Positions 18,784 through 27,117 of a DNA stretch of 64,000 nucleotides are shown here, piece after piece. Source of the stretch: Pseudomonadales bacterium (GTDB lineage: Bacteria > Pseudomonadota > Gammaproteobacteria > Pseudomonadales > Halieaceae); contig JACKNN010000004.1 in NCBI GenBank assembly GCA_024234855.1, positions 1 through 64,000 of the forward strand, given 5' to 3'. The position numbers were made by a program, and so were the translations under genes. The notes beneath the pieces are model-generated. The model was given only the letters and a program-made list of their open reading frames with translations, searched no databases and had not been told where the DNA came from. Position 1 is the stretch's first letter, and the number at the start of each line of letters is the position of its first letter.

Positions 18784-19202
18784 CTGTCGGCCTTCTTTTT
18801 GCGCACGTACAGCACCAGCGAGTGATCCACCAGTTCGTAGCCGTGTTCAGCGGCGATTTCACGCTGCCGCTTTTCAATGACCGGGTCGGTGAACTCGATG
18901 ACCTCGCCGGAGCCCTCGCACACCATGTGGTCGTGATGCTCGCCCTTGGCCAGCTCGAATACCGAGTGCCCGGCCTCAAAATTATGGCGGTCCACCAGGC
19001 CGGCGCCCTGGAACTGGGTAAGCACCCGGTACACCGTCGCCAGCCCCACTTCCTCCCCCGCCGCCCGCAGCGCCAGGTAAACATCCTCGGCGCTCATGTG
19101 CTGCGGCCCGTCCTCGGAGGATTCGAGAATCTGCAGGATTTTCAACCGTGGCAGGGTGACCTTCAAACCGGCCTTGCGCAGTTCCTGATTTTCGTCGGTC
19201 AT
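18780..19202 (-). CDS. fur: Ferric uptake regulator Fur
   Basis: A 140-residue Fur protein. The N-terminal winged helix contains KVTLPRLKILQILE and VGLATVYRVLTQFQGAGLV. The metal-site segment GEHHDHMVCEGSGEVIEF follows. Only one Cys of the usual first CXXC pair is present (MVCEGSG), and the second CXXC pair of E. coli Fur is absent, as in Pseudomonas-type Fur. It represses iron-uptake genes when loaded with Fe2+. It is divergent from bamE, the usual gammaproteobacterial order, and overlaps the recN end. Confidence 0.95.
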   Translation of the reverse strand: MTDENQELRKAGLKVTLPRLKILQILESSEDGPQHMSAEDVYLALRAAGEEVGLATVYRVLTQFQGAGLVDRHNFEAGHSVFELAKGEHHDHMVCEGSGEVIEFTDPVIEKRQREIAAEHGYELVDHSLVLYVRKKKADS

Positions 19203-19276
19203 TGGGTGAGGGGTTCTCTGTGCAGTCCGTAGGCGGTATCATGCCACCCCGGTTACAGAAGTGGAAGTTTTACCCC

Positions 19277-19651
19277 ATGCGCCTTCTTGTTACGCTGCTA
19301 GCGGCTATCTGCCTTAATGCCTGTGGCTTTGTAGGCTTTCCCGGCGTCTACAAGATTGACGTTGAACAGGGCAATATCGTCACCACGGAAATGGTCGACC
19401 AGCTCAAGCCGGGCATGAGCCGGCGCCAGGTCCGGTTTATTCTCGGCACTCCCCTGGTGGAGGACCCCTTCAACCCGGACCGCTGGGACTACCCCTACGT
19501 CAAGCGCAACGGCATGGACGTGCTCAACGAGTCGCGCCTGACGGTCTACTTCGACGGCGACACCCTGGTCCGGTACGACGGCGATGTCGAGGTAGACCAT
19601 GCCGCCAGCGAGGTGCTTCCCGACAAGCCCGAAGCCGATACCGACAGCTAA
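19277..19651 (+). CDS. bamE: Outer membrane assembly lipoprotein BamE
   Basis: A 124-residue SmpA/OmlA-type lipoprotein with signal peptide MRLLVTLLAAICLNAC and a lipobox ending in Cys16. The domain has VDQLKPGMSRRQVRFILGTPLVEDPF and DRWDYPYV, the BamE signatures. BamE is a subunit of the BAM complex that inserts outer membrane barrels. The ATG at 19277 is chosen because it directly begins the signal peptide; the longer frame from 19202 has no signal. It is divergent from fur and overlaps rnfH convergently by 4 bp. Confidence 0.95.
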   Translation: MRLLVTLLAAICLNACGFVGFPGVYKIDVEQGNIVTTEMVDQLKPGMSRRQVRFILGTPLVEDPFNPDRWDYPYVKRNGMDVLNESRLTVYFDGDTLVRYDGDVEVDHAASEVLPDKPEADTDS

Positions 19652-19965
19652 TCCGGCTGGGCGCCGGCCCGGCGCTCCCTGACCCTGGCGGCCCTGGCCT
19701 TGCGCACCTCTTTCGGGTCGGCGATCAGGGGTCGGTAGATCTCCACCCGGTCGCCCTCCTTCAGCACCTGCCCCGGCGCCACCAGGTTGCCAAAGATGCC
19801 AAACTTGTCGTTCTCCAGATCGATAGTGTCAAACTTGTCGGCGATGCCCGACTGCTGCGCGGCCGCAAGCACCGTGGTGCCGGCGGCCACGTCCAGCGCC
19901 AGAATCGCCTGTTTGTCAGGCAGGGCATAGGCGACCTCTACCCTGATCCTGTCTTTTTCCGCCAT
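19648..19965 (-). CDS. rnfH: RnfH family protein
   Basis: A 105-residue ubiquitin-like-fold protein of the RnfH/UPF0125 family. It begins MAEKDRIRVEVAYALPDKQ, with GTTVLAAAQQSGI and GIFGNLVAPGQVLKEGDRVEIYRPL, then a basic tail. I set the start at 19965 because this is the family N-terminus; the frame extends 45 codons further with unrelated sequence. In enterobacteria rnfH follows ratA between smpB and bamE. Here ratA is absent and an NSS transporter gene takes its place. Function in the cell is not settled. Confidence 0.9.
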   Translation of the reverse strand: MAEKDRIRVEVAYALPDKQAILALDVAAGTTVLAAAQQSGIADKFDTIDLENDKFGIFGNLVAPGQVLKEGDRVEIYRPLIADPKEVRKARAARVRERRAGAQPD

Positions 19966-20018
19966 CAAATCACCTGTCTGCCAGTGGGGGGTAAGCCGCG
20001 TCGCAACAGCAGGTAAAG

Positions 20019-21389
20019 TCAGGCGCGCTGTGCCAACAGCGCGGCGATGATCAGTACGGCGATCGCAGCCGGGGCAATATATCGCAGCAGGCGCTGCCAC
20101 AGCGAGAAAAACAGGTCCATTTCCCGGTACAACTCCCGCCGCAAAATTTCGGGGCGCAGCCGCCAGCCCACCAGCACTGCCGTCAGCAGGGCGACCAGCG
20201 GCAGCAGGTAGTTGGCGGTGAGCTTGTCGAGAAACCGGAACAGGCTGCCGTCTGCCAGCCGGGTGTATTCATCTCCCGGTGCGAAAGACAGCGTCACCAC
20301 CATTGCCAGCAGCCATACCAGCACGCCCACCGCGATGGCGGCGCTGAACCGCCGCACCCGCAGGCGCTGCATCAAAACACCCACAATGGGCTCCATGATG
20401 GCCACCACCGAGCCCAGCGCCACCAGCACCACCATGATAAAGAACAGGGTGCCGAACAGCTCCCCCAGCATCATATTGCCAAAGGCATAGGGCAGGCTGA
20501 TGAACATCAGGCCCGGACCAATCGAGGGCTCCATATTATTGGCGAAGACAATGGGAAAAATCGCCAGCCCGGCCATGATGGCGATCGCCGTATCGAACAC
20601 CGCGACGGCCATGATCGAGCGACCGATGGGCAGGCGTCGCGGCGCGTAGGCGCCAAAACTGATGCCGGTGCCGACCCCGACACCCAGGGTAAAAAGCGCA
20701 AGGCCGAGGGCGGTCAGCACCGAGGACCAGGTAAAGTCGATGGGCTTGATCGAGAACAGGAACGCCTGGGCTGCCGGTATATCGCCCGCGTCAAAACCGA
20801 ACTTTACCAGCGCCGCCAGCAGCACAAACAAGGTGGGCACCACCAGCCAGGCCAGCATACCGATCCCGCGGCGGATGCCGAAGGCGGAGATCACCACCGC
20901 GGGCAGCAGGAACAGGCTCTGCCAGTAAATCATCAGCAGCACATCGTCCAGCAACAGCTCAAACTGCTGCGCCACCACCGCTGCGCTGGCGGCGGCGAAC
21001 AGTTCGGTGTGCATATTCCAGGCGTAGGCCAGCGCCCAACCGGCCACCACCACATAATAGGACAGGATGAGCAGGCCGGTGACGCAGGCCAGAACGCCCA
21101 GCAGCATCCAGCCGCGCGACAGCAGCGAGCGGTCGGCCGCCCAGCGAATCGCCACCACCGGGCTGGCGCGGCCGTGGCTGCCGATGATCACCTCGGCAAT
21201 CATCACGGGCACCGCGACCAGGAACAGGCAGGCCAGGTAAGCGAGCACAAACAAGCCGCCGCCGTTCTCTCCCACCAGGTAGGAAAAACGCCAGATACTG
21301 CCCATGCCGATCGCCGAGGCGGCCAGGGCGAGCACAAAGGTTGTGCGGCTCTGCCAGCCGCCGAGCTCGCCCCGCTGCGCCACGCTCAT
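20019..21389 (-). CDS. Sodium-dependent transporter, NSS/SNF family
   Basis: A 456-residue inner membrane protein with about 11-12 predicted membrane spans. The N-terminal GWQSRTTFVLALAASAIGMGSIWRFSYLVGENGGG is the sodium-binding region of neurotransmitter:sodium symporters, and a later FTLGVGVGTGISFGAYAP supplies the unwound helix 6 region. Bacterial NSS proteins take up amino acids or related compounds with Na+; the substrate cannot be assigned. It lies between rnfH and smpB and is divergent from smpB, occupying the position where ratA is common. Confidence 0.88.
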   Translation of the reverse strand: MSVAQRGELGGWQSRTTFVLALAASAIGMGSIWRFSYLVGENGGGLFVLAYLACLFLVAVPVMIAEVIIGSHGRASPVVAIRWAADRSLLSRGWMLLGVLACVTGLLILSYYVVVAGWALAYAWNMHTELFAAASAAVVAQQFELLLDDVLLMIYWQSLFLLPAVVISAFGIRRGIGMLAWLVVPTLFVLLAALVKFGFDAGDIPAAQAFLFSIKPIDFTWSSVLTALGLALFTLGVGVGTGISFGAYAPRRLPIGRSIMAVAVFDTAIAIMAGLAIFPIVFANNMEPSIGPGLMFISLPYAFGNMMLGELFGTLFFIMVVLVALGSVVAIMEPIVGVLMQRLRVRRFSAAIAVGVLVWLLAMVVTLSFAPGDEYTRLADGSLFRFLDKLTANYLLPLVALLTAVLVGWRLRPEILRRELYREMDLFFSLWQRLLRYIAPAAIAVLIIAALLAQRA

Positions 21390-21461
21390 GGAAAAATTCC
21401 TAAACTTATCATGCGCTTAGAGTGCCCCAAGCCCGGTGAGGTGAAAAGGGAAAGATTCACG

Positions 21462-21489
21462 TTTAACCCGTGGGCCTTGCCCGTATAAT
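21462..21489 (+). promoter_or_regulatory. smpB promoter placed for leaderless transcription
   Basis: TTTAAC (21462-21467), a 16-bp spacer and a perfect TATAAT (21484-21489). The smpB ATG is at 21497, 7 bp after the -10 box, so transcription would begin on or next to the start codon. No Shine-Dalgarno sequence precedes the ATG. Confidence 0.55.
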
Positions 21490-21496
21490 GCGCGCC

Positions 21497-21979
21497 ATGA
21501 GCAAGAAAAAGCCAAAGAATTCGAGCAATGTTATCGCCCGCAACAAGCGCGCCAGCTTCGATTACCAGTTGCTGGAGACCTTCGAGGCCGGCGTCGTGCT
21601 GTCGGGCTGGGAAGTCAAAAGCCTGCGCATGGGCAAGGCCGACCTGGGGGACTCCTATGTGCTGGTCAAGGGTGGCGAGGCCTGGTTGCTGGGCAGCCAG
21701 ATCGTACCGCTGGACACCGCATCCACCCATTTCGTCACCGACCCCACCCGCACCCGCAAATTGCTGCTGCATAAAAAGGAGCTGGCCAGGATCCTGGCCG
21801 CCACCGCCCAGAAGGGCCTGACCTGCGTCTGCACCCAACTGTACTGGAAAGGCCACCTGGTGAAAGCCCGCATCGCCCTCGCCCAGGGCAAGAAAGACTA
21901 CGACAAGCGGGATACCGAAAAAGACCGCGACTGGAGCCGCCAGAAGCAGCGGATAGTGCGGGACAACGTCAAGCAGTAG
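21497..21979 (+). CDS. smpB: SsrA-binding protein SmpB
   Basis: A 160-residue SmpB with all family blocks: NVIARNKRASFDYQLLETFEAGVVLSGWEVKSLR, GKADLGDSYV and the basic C-terminal tail KKDYDKRDTEKDRDWSRQKQR needed for ribosome decoding-centre entry. It binds tmRNA and rescues stalled ribosomes. The ATG at 21497 begins the usual MSKKK N-terminus. An in-frame ATG at 21488 lies within the -10 region and is less likely. Its RNA partner ssrA lies 413 bp downstream on the same strand. Confidence 0.96.
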   Translation: MSKKKPKNSSNVIARNKRASFDYQLLETFEAGVVLSGWEVKSLRMGKADLGDSYVLVKGGEAWLLGSQIVPLDTASTHFVTDPTRTRKLLLHKKELARILAATAQKGLTCVCTQLYWKGHLVKARIALAQGKKDYDKRDTEKDRDWSRQKQRIVRDNVKQ

Positions 21980-22392
21980 GCGGCGAATATTAGCAGCGCC
22001 GGCTTTAGACACACTCGGTCTAAAAAACGCCTTGCAGGTGGCGCCCGGGGCGACCATATTTGAACTGTACCCTGCAGGCGGCTCTGCAGCCGGGTTTGCA
22101 AGCCCGGACCAACCACCGGACGGGTACATGGGTATACGGTTCCAAACCGCCATACCCTCCCATGGAGGAGGGTGCCAACCGAGGGGTAACCGCGCAATGC
22201 GGTCCCCGGTGAGGCCAACGACCCACAGGCCGCAATTACAGGGCATGACGCCAGGTAAGTGCGGCTTTTCCATATCTGCACCCGGCCCGGCCCGACTGAA
22301 CTTTCCCCGCCCCAAGGTGTCTATTGCAGCGTGTTCAGGTAATTAGTTCACACACAAGGAGGGCCAAACGCGCTATACTGCGCGCTCACTAC
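21980..22392. other. Non-coding, hairpin-rich spacer between smpB and ssrA
   Basis: I see no convincing gene in these 413 bp. Overlapping open frames on both strands share low-complexity composition and lack start-site support. The segment about 22050-22270 contains several dyads: CCGGG-TTTGCAAG-CCCGG (about 22090), CCCTCC-CATGGA-GGAGGG (about 22156) and GGGG-TA-ACCGC-GCAAT-GCGGT-CCCC (about 22183). It could be a decayed or dispersed repeat, or an unrecognised RNA. The ssrA promoter should lie in the last about 50 bp. Confidence 0.4.
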
Positions 22393-22783
22393 GGGGGCGA
22401 TTTGGATTCGACGACGGTAACGAACCCTGAGGTGCATGCCGTGATGGTAGCCAATCACGTTAATCCAAAGCTGCAAACTATTAGTTGCCAACGACGACAA
22501 CTACGGTGCTCAACTGGCTGCGTAAGCAGTCACGCGAAACACCATCTAGTGGCTTCGGCCCTAGCGGTCTTTAGCAAGGTGCCAGCCCCGCGCTACTGAC
22601 TGTCATATAGAACTGGATCGCTGTGAAGCCTGCCTGGGGTGGATCTGCTAAAACTTAACAGGATCGCCAATTACGTCCTGCCCGTTGGGCTGTATGAGGC
22701 TAAATTAATTAACGGAAACTAAGCATGTAGAGCCGAAGGCAGAGTACTGGCGGACGCGGGTTCAATTCCCGCCGCCTCCACCA
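22393..22783 (+). ncRNA. ssrA: Transfer-messenger RNA (tmRNA, SsrA)
   Basis: The 391-nt RNA begins GGGGGCGATTTGGATTCGACG and ends GCCGCCTCCACCA with an encoded CCA. The 5' GGGGGCG pairs with the 3' CGCCTCC to form the tRNA-like acceptor stem, and the T-arm GGTTCAATTCCC is present. The tag frame runs from the GCC resume codon at 22487 to TAA at 22523-22525, encoding ANDDNYGAQLAA. The LAA end is the usual protease-recognition tail. It lies downstream of smpB on the same strand. The 3' end is a common integration site, and accessory genes start directly after it. Confidence 0.97.
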
Positions 22784-22801
22784 ATTTCAGATATTCCGGG
22801 C

Positions 22802-23515
22802 TCAATGCCTAAAAACTTTTTCTCGGTGATACGCAAGATAGTCCTGATGCTTGTGGTCTAGCTTGACTGACAACCAGTCCTCGACGCCAAGTACTGCAGC
22901 CTCCTCCAATTCACTGGACACCCAAATCCTACCTGATTCTTCAAAACTGATATATCCCAGATCAAATACTCTATCGAGATTGGGCAATAGTAATAATCCG
23001 TTGAACGGATCGAGCCGCTCTTCATTGTTTGCCTTCGACCAAGGCTTAATGTGGGATGCGACCAGGAACCGGGTGTCACGGTATCCGGTGACGGCGCAAC
23101 CTCCCCACTGCATGATCAGCTTTTTACGAAACTGGCCCTGGCCGATTCGCGTATTAATCAGGGTCGACTTTTCAGTGCTCGTCAGCTGCTGGTCGTCAAC
23201 GATCTGGCCTAAGTCTCGCTCAAGTTCGTTTTGGGTCACGTCAGCTAAGTAATCGGCATAAGTATTCAGGGCAGCGTTGTACATACCTTTTCCCACCGTA
23301 TTTCGCGCAAGATACATGGGTAATTGTCGGAGCTTGTCGCAAGCCTCGCGGAAATCATCAACGCATTGGAGCTCATGCAACGACTGATTGACCAGGCCAG
23401 CCTCTGCTGCCCAGCTCGAAAGCCCACCGGCAATTGCCCCGGAATAGTTCTTCGCTGTTTTCGGAGATTTACCGATGGAGGTAAGCCAGTGTTCGAAGTT
23501 CATGACAAGCGCCAT
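22802..23515 (-). CDS. HNH endonuclease family protein
   Basis: A protein of about 237 residues whose C-terminal half has an HNH fold of the type found in restriction-related nucleases: GGCAVTGYRDTRFLVASHIKPWS, then RLDPFNGLLLLPNLDRVFD. The conserved SHI and N...H-type positions are recognisable. The N-terminal half begins MALVMNFEHWLTSIGKSPKTAKNYSGAI and is helical with no assigned domain. I prefer the ATG at 23515, with AGGAAAG upstream; a TTG 24 bp earlier is possible. It sits 18 bp after the tmRNA 3' end in convergent orientation, in an integration hotspot. No methyltransferase partner is adjacent, so an independent defence role is only a guess. Confidence 0.75.
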   Translation of the reverse strand: MALVMNFEHWLTSIGKSPKTAKNYSGAIAGGLSSWAAEAGLVNQSLHELQCVDDFREACDKLRQLPMYLARNTVGKGMYNAALNTYADYLADVTQNELERDLGQIVDDQQLTSTEKSTLINTRIGQGQFRKKLIMQWGGCAVTGYRDTRFLVASHIKPWSKANNEERLDPFNGLLLLPNLDRVFDLGYISFEESGRIWVSSELEEAAVLGVEDWLSVKLDHKHQDYLAYHREKVFRH

Positions 23516-23610
23516 CCCACAGTTGAAACTTTCCTGCAAACTGTAGTGGACGCTGTCTCACAATCAAACTCAATATGAGAAGGGGACAATAAGGTTGGTA
23601 TTGCGCCCGT

Positions 23611-23783
23611 TCAGGTGAGCACATGATCCGCCCCCAACACATCTCCGCGGAGACGCCCCACCCCATCCCGCCACAACAGCGCATCAACCGCCATCCCATA
23701 ATCACACGCCTCCCCCCGCCAGCGGGTAACGCAGGTTTCGGCGTGGATATCCGGCGCGGCGTTGCGCAGGGCCTGCACGGACG
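23611..23783 (-). CDS. DUF222-HNH protein, C-terminal exon (after intron)
   Basis: This 173-bp segment is the 3' exon of the DUF222-HNH gene whose main part is at 25796-27098. Read from 23783 it completes the codon begun by the last base of exon 1 (A + CG = Thr). It continues SVQALRNAAPDIHAETC, then VTRWRGEACDYGMAVDALLW, to a TGA at 23611-23613, adding 57 residues including the junction Thr. The tail has the composition expected of this family's C-terminus in related bacteria (from memory, not searched). Exon lengths 1303 + 173 = 1476 are a multiple of three. The 12-bp palindrome TCTCCGCGGAGA occurs here at 23642-23653 as well as at the intron insertion point. Confidence 0.7.
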
Positions 23784-23823
23784 GTCGGGTAGCCCCCCGG
23801 ATTGCTCCAACGGGGCTCCCACA

Positions 23824-23856
23824 GATCCGGACGTGCGGAACTCCCGCATCCGGCTC
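23824..23856 (-). ncRNA. Group II intron domain V
   Basis: On the minus strand this begins GAGCCGGATGCGGGAG and ends CGCACGTCCGGATC. It is a 33-nt hairpin with the AGC catalytic triad in the basal stem, a 5-bp upper stem and the two-nucleotide bulge. It lies 12 nt downstream of the maturase stop, as is typical. Domain VI follows to the 3' splice site. Confidence 0.85.
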
Positions 23857-23868
23857 CTCAAGCCAAGT

Positions 23869-25206
23869 TCATGACTGGGTGACATACCGGCTGTGGACAA
23901 CACGAATCGGCGGCAACGGGCATCGTTTCAAGAACTCCGCGAAACTTGCCCATAACACCTTGGCCCGGTTACTGCGTCGAGCCAGCCATTTTCGCCAGAT
24001 TCGCTCCACCGCATGCAGGAAGCGCCCGAGTGAACGCCCGTTGCCCGTAATGCCGTAGTAGGCATAGTGTCCACGCAGCTTGCGACTCAACTGGGTATGC
24101 TGCCACCCCACAGGTTCGTGGCGGTAGCGGCGACACCACAGCGCAATGTTGCGCAGGGCACGGCTGAAACGGCCCTTGGCCGTCTTGCGCCGCACTACCC
24201 ACGAGCCCTTGCGGGATCGCGCCCAGAAATGGGTAAACCCCAGGAAGTCAAACGACCGATCCGCGTTGGGACCCCCACGGGGACCCTCCTTCGATCTCGG
24301 CCGAGTGAACGGCATCAGCCGTGTCTTCTCAGGGTGCAACACCAGTCCAAACTTCGCGAAGCGTTTTGCCAGTACAGCGTATACGCGCCGGGCATCCTCT
24401 TCTCGCGCAAATCCCAACACCGCATCGTCCGCGTAACGTACCGCAAACGCGCGACCTTTCAGCCGCGGCTTGACCGCCTCCTCAAACCAGCGATCAAGCA
24501 CCTCGTGCAGGTAAATATTCGCCAGCAGCGGCGATATCACCCCGCCCTGAGGCGTGCCCTGTGTCGGGTAGCTCAATTGTCGGTCTTCCATGACACCTGC
24601 GTTGAGCCACTTGCCAATCATGCGACGGATCACACCGTCACCCACCCTGCGGGCCACTATCGATTGCAGCAGCGCGTGGTCTACCGTATCGAAGAACTTC
24701 TCGATATCCAGCTCTATCAACCAGCCATTCGGGTACGCCATCATCCCCCGCCACAGGGCGTCCAGCGCACGGTGCGCCGAACGACCCGGGCGGAAGCCGT
24801 ACGACGACTCCAGAAACTCCGGCTCGTAGATTGGCTCCAGCAGCATCACCACTGCCCGCTGGAGAATCTTGTCCTCCAGCGTCGGGATGCCGATGGGCCG
24901 ACGGCGTTTGCCGTCGGCCTTGGGAATATAGACTCGCTTGACCGGCGGCGCCCGGTAGCGCCCCGACTTGAACCGGTCCAGTAACCGCGACAGATTCTCC
25001 TCCAGGTGCACCTCGTAGCCAGCCGCCGTCTGCCCGTCGACCCCGGTCGCCCCATCCTTCCTCGTCCGGCGGTACGCTTCGCGCAGCCAGTCAAGGTCAA
25101 TATAGTGTGCCAGTGTCAGCAGGGCATCTGCCTTGATGTCTGTTGCCCGCTGTGTCAGCTCAAGTTGTTTCGTTGAGATGATTACTGGATTCAGTGCTCC
25201 AGCCAT
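23869..25206 (-). CDS. Group II intron reverse transcriptase/maturase
   Basis: A 445-residue intron-encoded protein. The RT palm has RRPIGIPTLEDKILQRAV, GTPQGGVISPLLANIYLHEV and the catalytic FAVRYADDAVLGF (YADD). Then come SFDFLGFTHFW and a maturase (X) domain with LRGHYAYYGITGNGRSLGRF. No HNH endonuclease domain follows, as in class C-type intron proteins. It assists RNA splicing and carries out target-primed reverse transcription. All RT motifs appear intact, so the intron may be active. The frame lies in domain IV of the intron RNA. Confidence 0.95.
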   Translation of the reverse strand: MAGALNPVIISTKQLELTQRATDIKADALLTLAHYIDLDWLREAYRRTRKDGATGVDGQTAAGYEVHLEENLSRLLDRFKSGRYRAPPVKRVYIPKADGKRRRPIGIPTLEDKILQRAVVMLLEPIYEPEFLESSYGFRPGRSAHRALDALWRGMMAYPNGWLIELDIEKFFDTVDHALLQSIVARRVGDGVIRRMIGKWLNAGVMEDRQLSYPTQGTPQGGVISPLLANIYLHEVLDRWFEEAVKPRLKGRAFAVRYADDAVLGFAREEDARRVYAVLAKRFAKFGLVLHPEKTRLMPFTRPRSKEGPRGGPNADRSFDFLGFTHFWARSRKGSWVVRRKTAKGRFSRALRNIALWCRRYRHEPVGWQHTQLSRKLRGHYAYYGITGNGRSLGRFLHAVERIWRKWLARRSNRAKVLWASFAEFLKRCPLPPIRVVHSRYVTQS

Positions 25207-25795
25207 CTTTCCCTCCCTAAGCGCCTTGACCCGATCTTCCCCTTCCCTCTATGGGCTCCGCTCGGGATGCGTTCGCCCACTTCGTCGGTACTATGAGAAG
25301 ACTCCGATTTCTCCCATCCCATCCACGCCCCTTGCGGGGAGTGTACCCTTGTGCCTGTGCCGAATTCGCTCGATGCGGCGTGACACAGCGCCGCCCGCCG
25401 GGGCCTTTTCTTAAAGCGGCGCCCGCACCGCTGACTGCACAAGGGAGGATTGGAGACCTCCCAGGTTCCTGAAGGACCTCAATGTCACCATGCCCTGCTC
25501 TACGACTCCGCAGAGCGACTTGAGCCAGGCTCTTACAGCTCAAGCCGTGCTGCCTTCCACTCAGAAAACAGTGTCGGCCTCTGGACAAATCTCCTTTCGG
25601 AGCTGAATCACACGGCCTGGTAACTCCCTGTGTACGCTTCGCAGCCAGGGTCACCCCTGAACCACGCAACACTCGGTTCCGGCTGGTTGCCAACCTTTGC
25701 CGGGCAGGGCTAAAACCTGCCAGGTCCCAATAAGAGATTTCCATCATGTTATCCGTTACATAATTTCCCTCTCTTCCAGGCTTTGCCTGGCGCAC

Positions 25796-27098
25796 TCTCC
25801 GCGGAGATATCCGCAAACTGGGGGAAGATACTGGTTTCGGTCGACCTGCCGGAGGGGGTGGAAAAAACGAGTTGTTGCGCTTGCCCGCGCTGTTCGACGC
25901 CGATGGTAAAACCACCGTTGTGCAGCTGGCGATGATGGTAGCGGCACAGGGTGACCAGGTTGGCGAGGCTGGTTTCGCCGCCGTCTGCCCAGTGCCGGAT
26001 GTGGTGCGCATCCACGTAACGCGATTCACAGCAACCGGGGAAACGGCAGGTTTTATCCCTGATGGCCAGGGCGCGGCCGATGTTGGCGGGAACAGTGCGG
26101 GTGCGGCGGCCGATATTTAGCACATTGCCGTCTTCGCCTTCGAGTACGCTGACGATGCTGGCGTCACATGCCAGGCGCCTGGCGGTGTCGGGAGCTATCC
26201 AGTGCCTGTCGTCCATGCTGCAGTGCTCGTGGGCCATGCCCGCGGCCTGGCCCTGTTGGCGCAGGGTGTTGATATCCACATGCAGCACGACCTGGCAGCG
26301 CTCGCTGCCTTTCAGTCCCTGTAGTTGCCCGGTGCCGTCGGCGGTGGCCAGAAAGTGCTCTGCCAGTTTGGCCAGGGCGTCGGCGCGGGTGTGATCCATC
26401 AGCTCCTGGTAGCGCGGGGGCTCCTCCTTTTCGACGGCCTCGGAGAACGTCTCCGCGGGAACATCCTGCGGTGACTGCTGTCTGTCTTGCAGCAGTTTTT
26501 CCTGCTTCGCGGCCTGTTCCGGTGCGGCAATGGCCTCAATGGCCTTTACCAGCAAAGCGCCGGCCTCGGGAGGCAGTTTCGCGTGTATAACCCACATGCC
26601 GTCGGTGTCACGGTAATACACCAGTTTGCGGGCGTTATCCTGTTCGCGCTCGTCGGCATCATCGTCTTTTGATGTCACGCTCCTGTACTTACCGACCACT
26701 TTCTCGACATGGCTGGCGGTGCCGTACCGGGCGATCCTTAACAGGAAGTCTTCATTTTCCGGGGTGGCCACGCGGGTCATGGCGCGCACCTTGGAATAGC
26801 TGATTTCCCCGGCGGCGAAAGAGGCATCGATCAGCGGCAGGGCTTCCAGGCATTGGGCTACCCGCACTTTCTCCCTTGCCGCGCCCAGGGCGATACCGCA
26901 TTTCCAGTTCAGCCAGTGAGCACAGGAACGGACGGTGCCGCCGTCGCTCCAGCCCTTGCGGCGGTCAAATTTCGCTATGAGTTTTAACAAACGATGATTG
27001 GCGGCGTTGATCTGGCCGGCCAGGAGGGTGATTTCCTGGCCGAGCATTTCATCGTCGTCGAGACAGCTTTGTTGCGGCGGGAAAGCGAGATTGGTCAT
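25796..27098 (-). CDS. DUF222-HNH endonuclease, N-terminal exon (intron-split gene)
   Basis: Exon 1 encodes 434 residues: the N-terminal DUF222 helical domain (QQSCLDDDEMLGQEITLL...), a variable middle, and an HNH nuclease motif near the end (RYVDAHHIRHWADGGETSLANLV, then LCRYHHRQLHNGGF). Read straight on, the frame runs into intron sequence and stops at 25749. With the intron removed it joins 23611-23783, giving a 491-residue protein. DUF222/13E12-type proteins are widespread but poorly characterised. A near-perfect LexA box lies about 20 bp upstream of the ATG, so expression should be SOS-controlled. The unspliced form would keep the HNH motif but lose the last 57 residues. Confidence 0.85.
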
Positions 27099-27117
27099 GC
27101 CGGAAACCTCTCATATA

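Larger units (their letters stand above)
23784..25795 (-). mobile_element. Group II intron, complete (2012 nt)
   Basis: Minus-strand element starting with the group II 5' consensus GTGCG (25791-25795) and ending CTACCCGAC (23784-23792). It encodes a maturase and has domains V and VI downstream of that frame. Excising it restores the reading frame of the DUF222-HNH host gene, which fixes the boundaries more firmly than consensus matching alone. It inserts immediately after a perfect 12-bp palindrome in exon 1, which resembles the stem-loop preference of IIC introns. The encoded protein also looks class C-like. The 25207-25795 part is the structured 5' RNA (domains I-IV); short open frames in it are not genes. 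Confidence 0.85.

Noticed and set aside
22032..22346. 104-residue frame between smpB and ssrA
   Set aside because: Several overlapping frames on both strands of equal quality, none with start-site support; the hairpins suggest non-coding sequence.
22761..22783. Attachment-site repeat of the ssrA 3' end
   Set aside because: No second copy of TTCAATTCCCGCCGCCTCCA was found downstream in the window, and there is no integrase.
25217..26029. 270-residue frame over the intron 5' end and exon 1
   Set aside because: Lies in structured intron RNA and out of frame with the HNH motif; not a gene.
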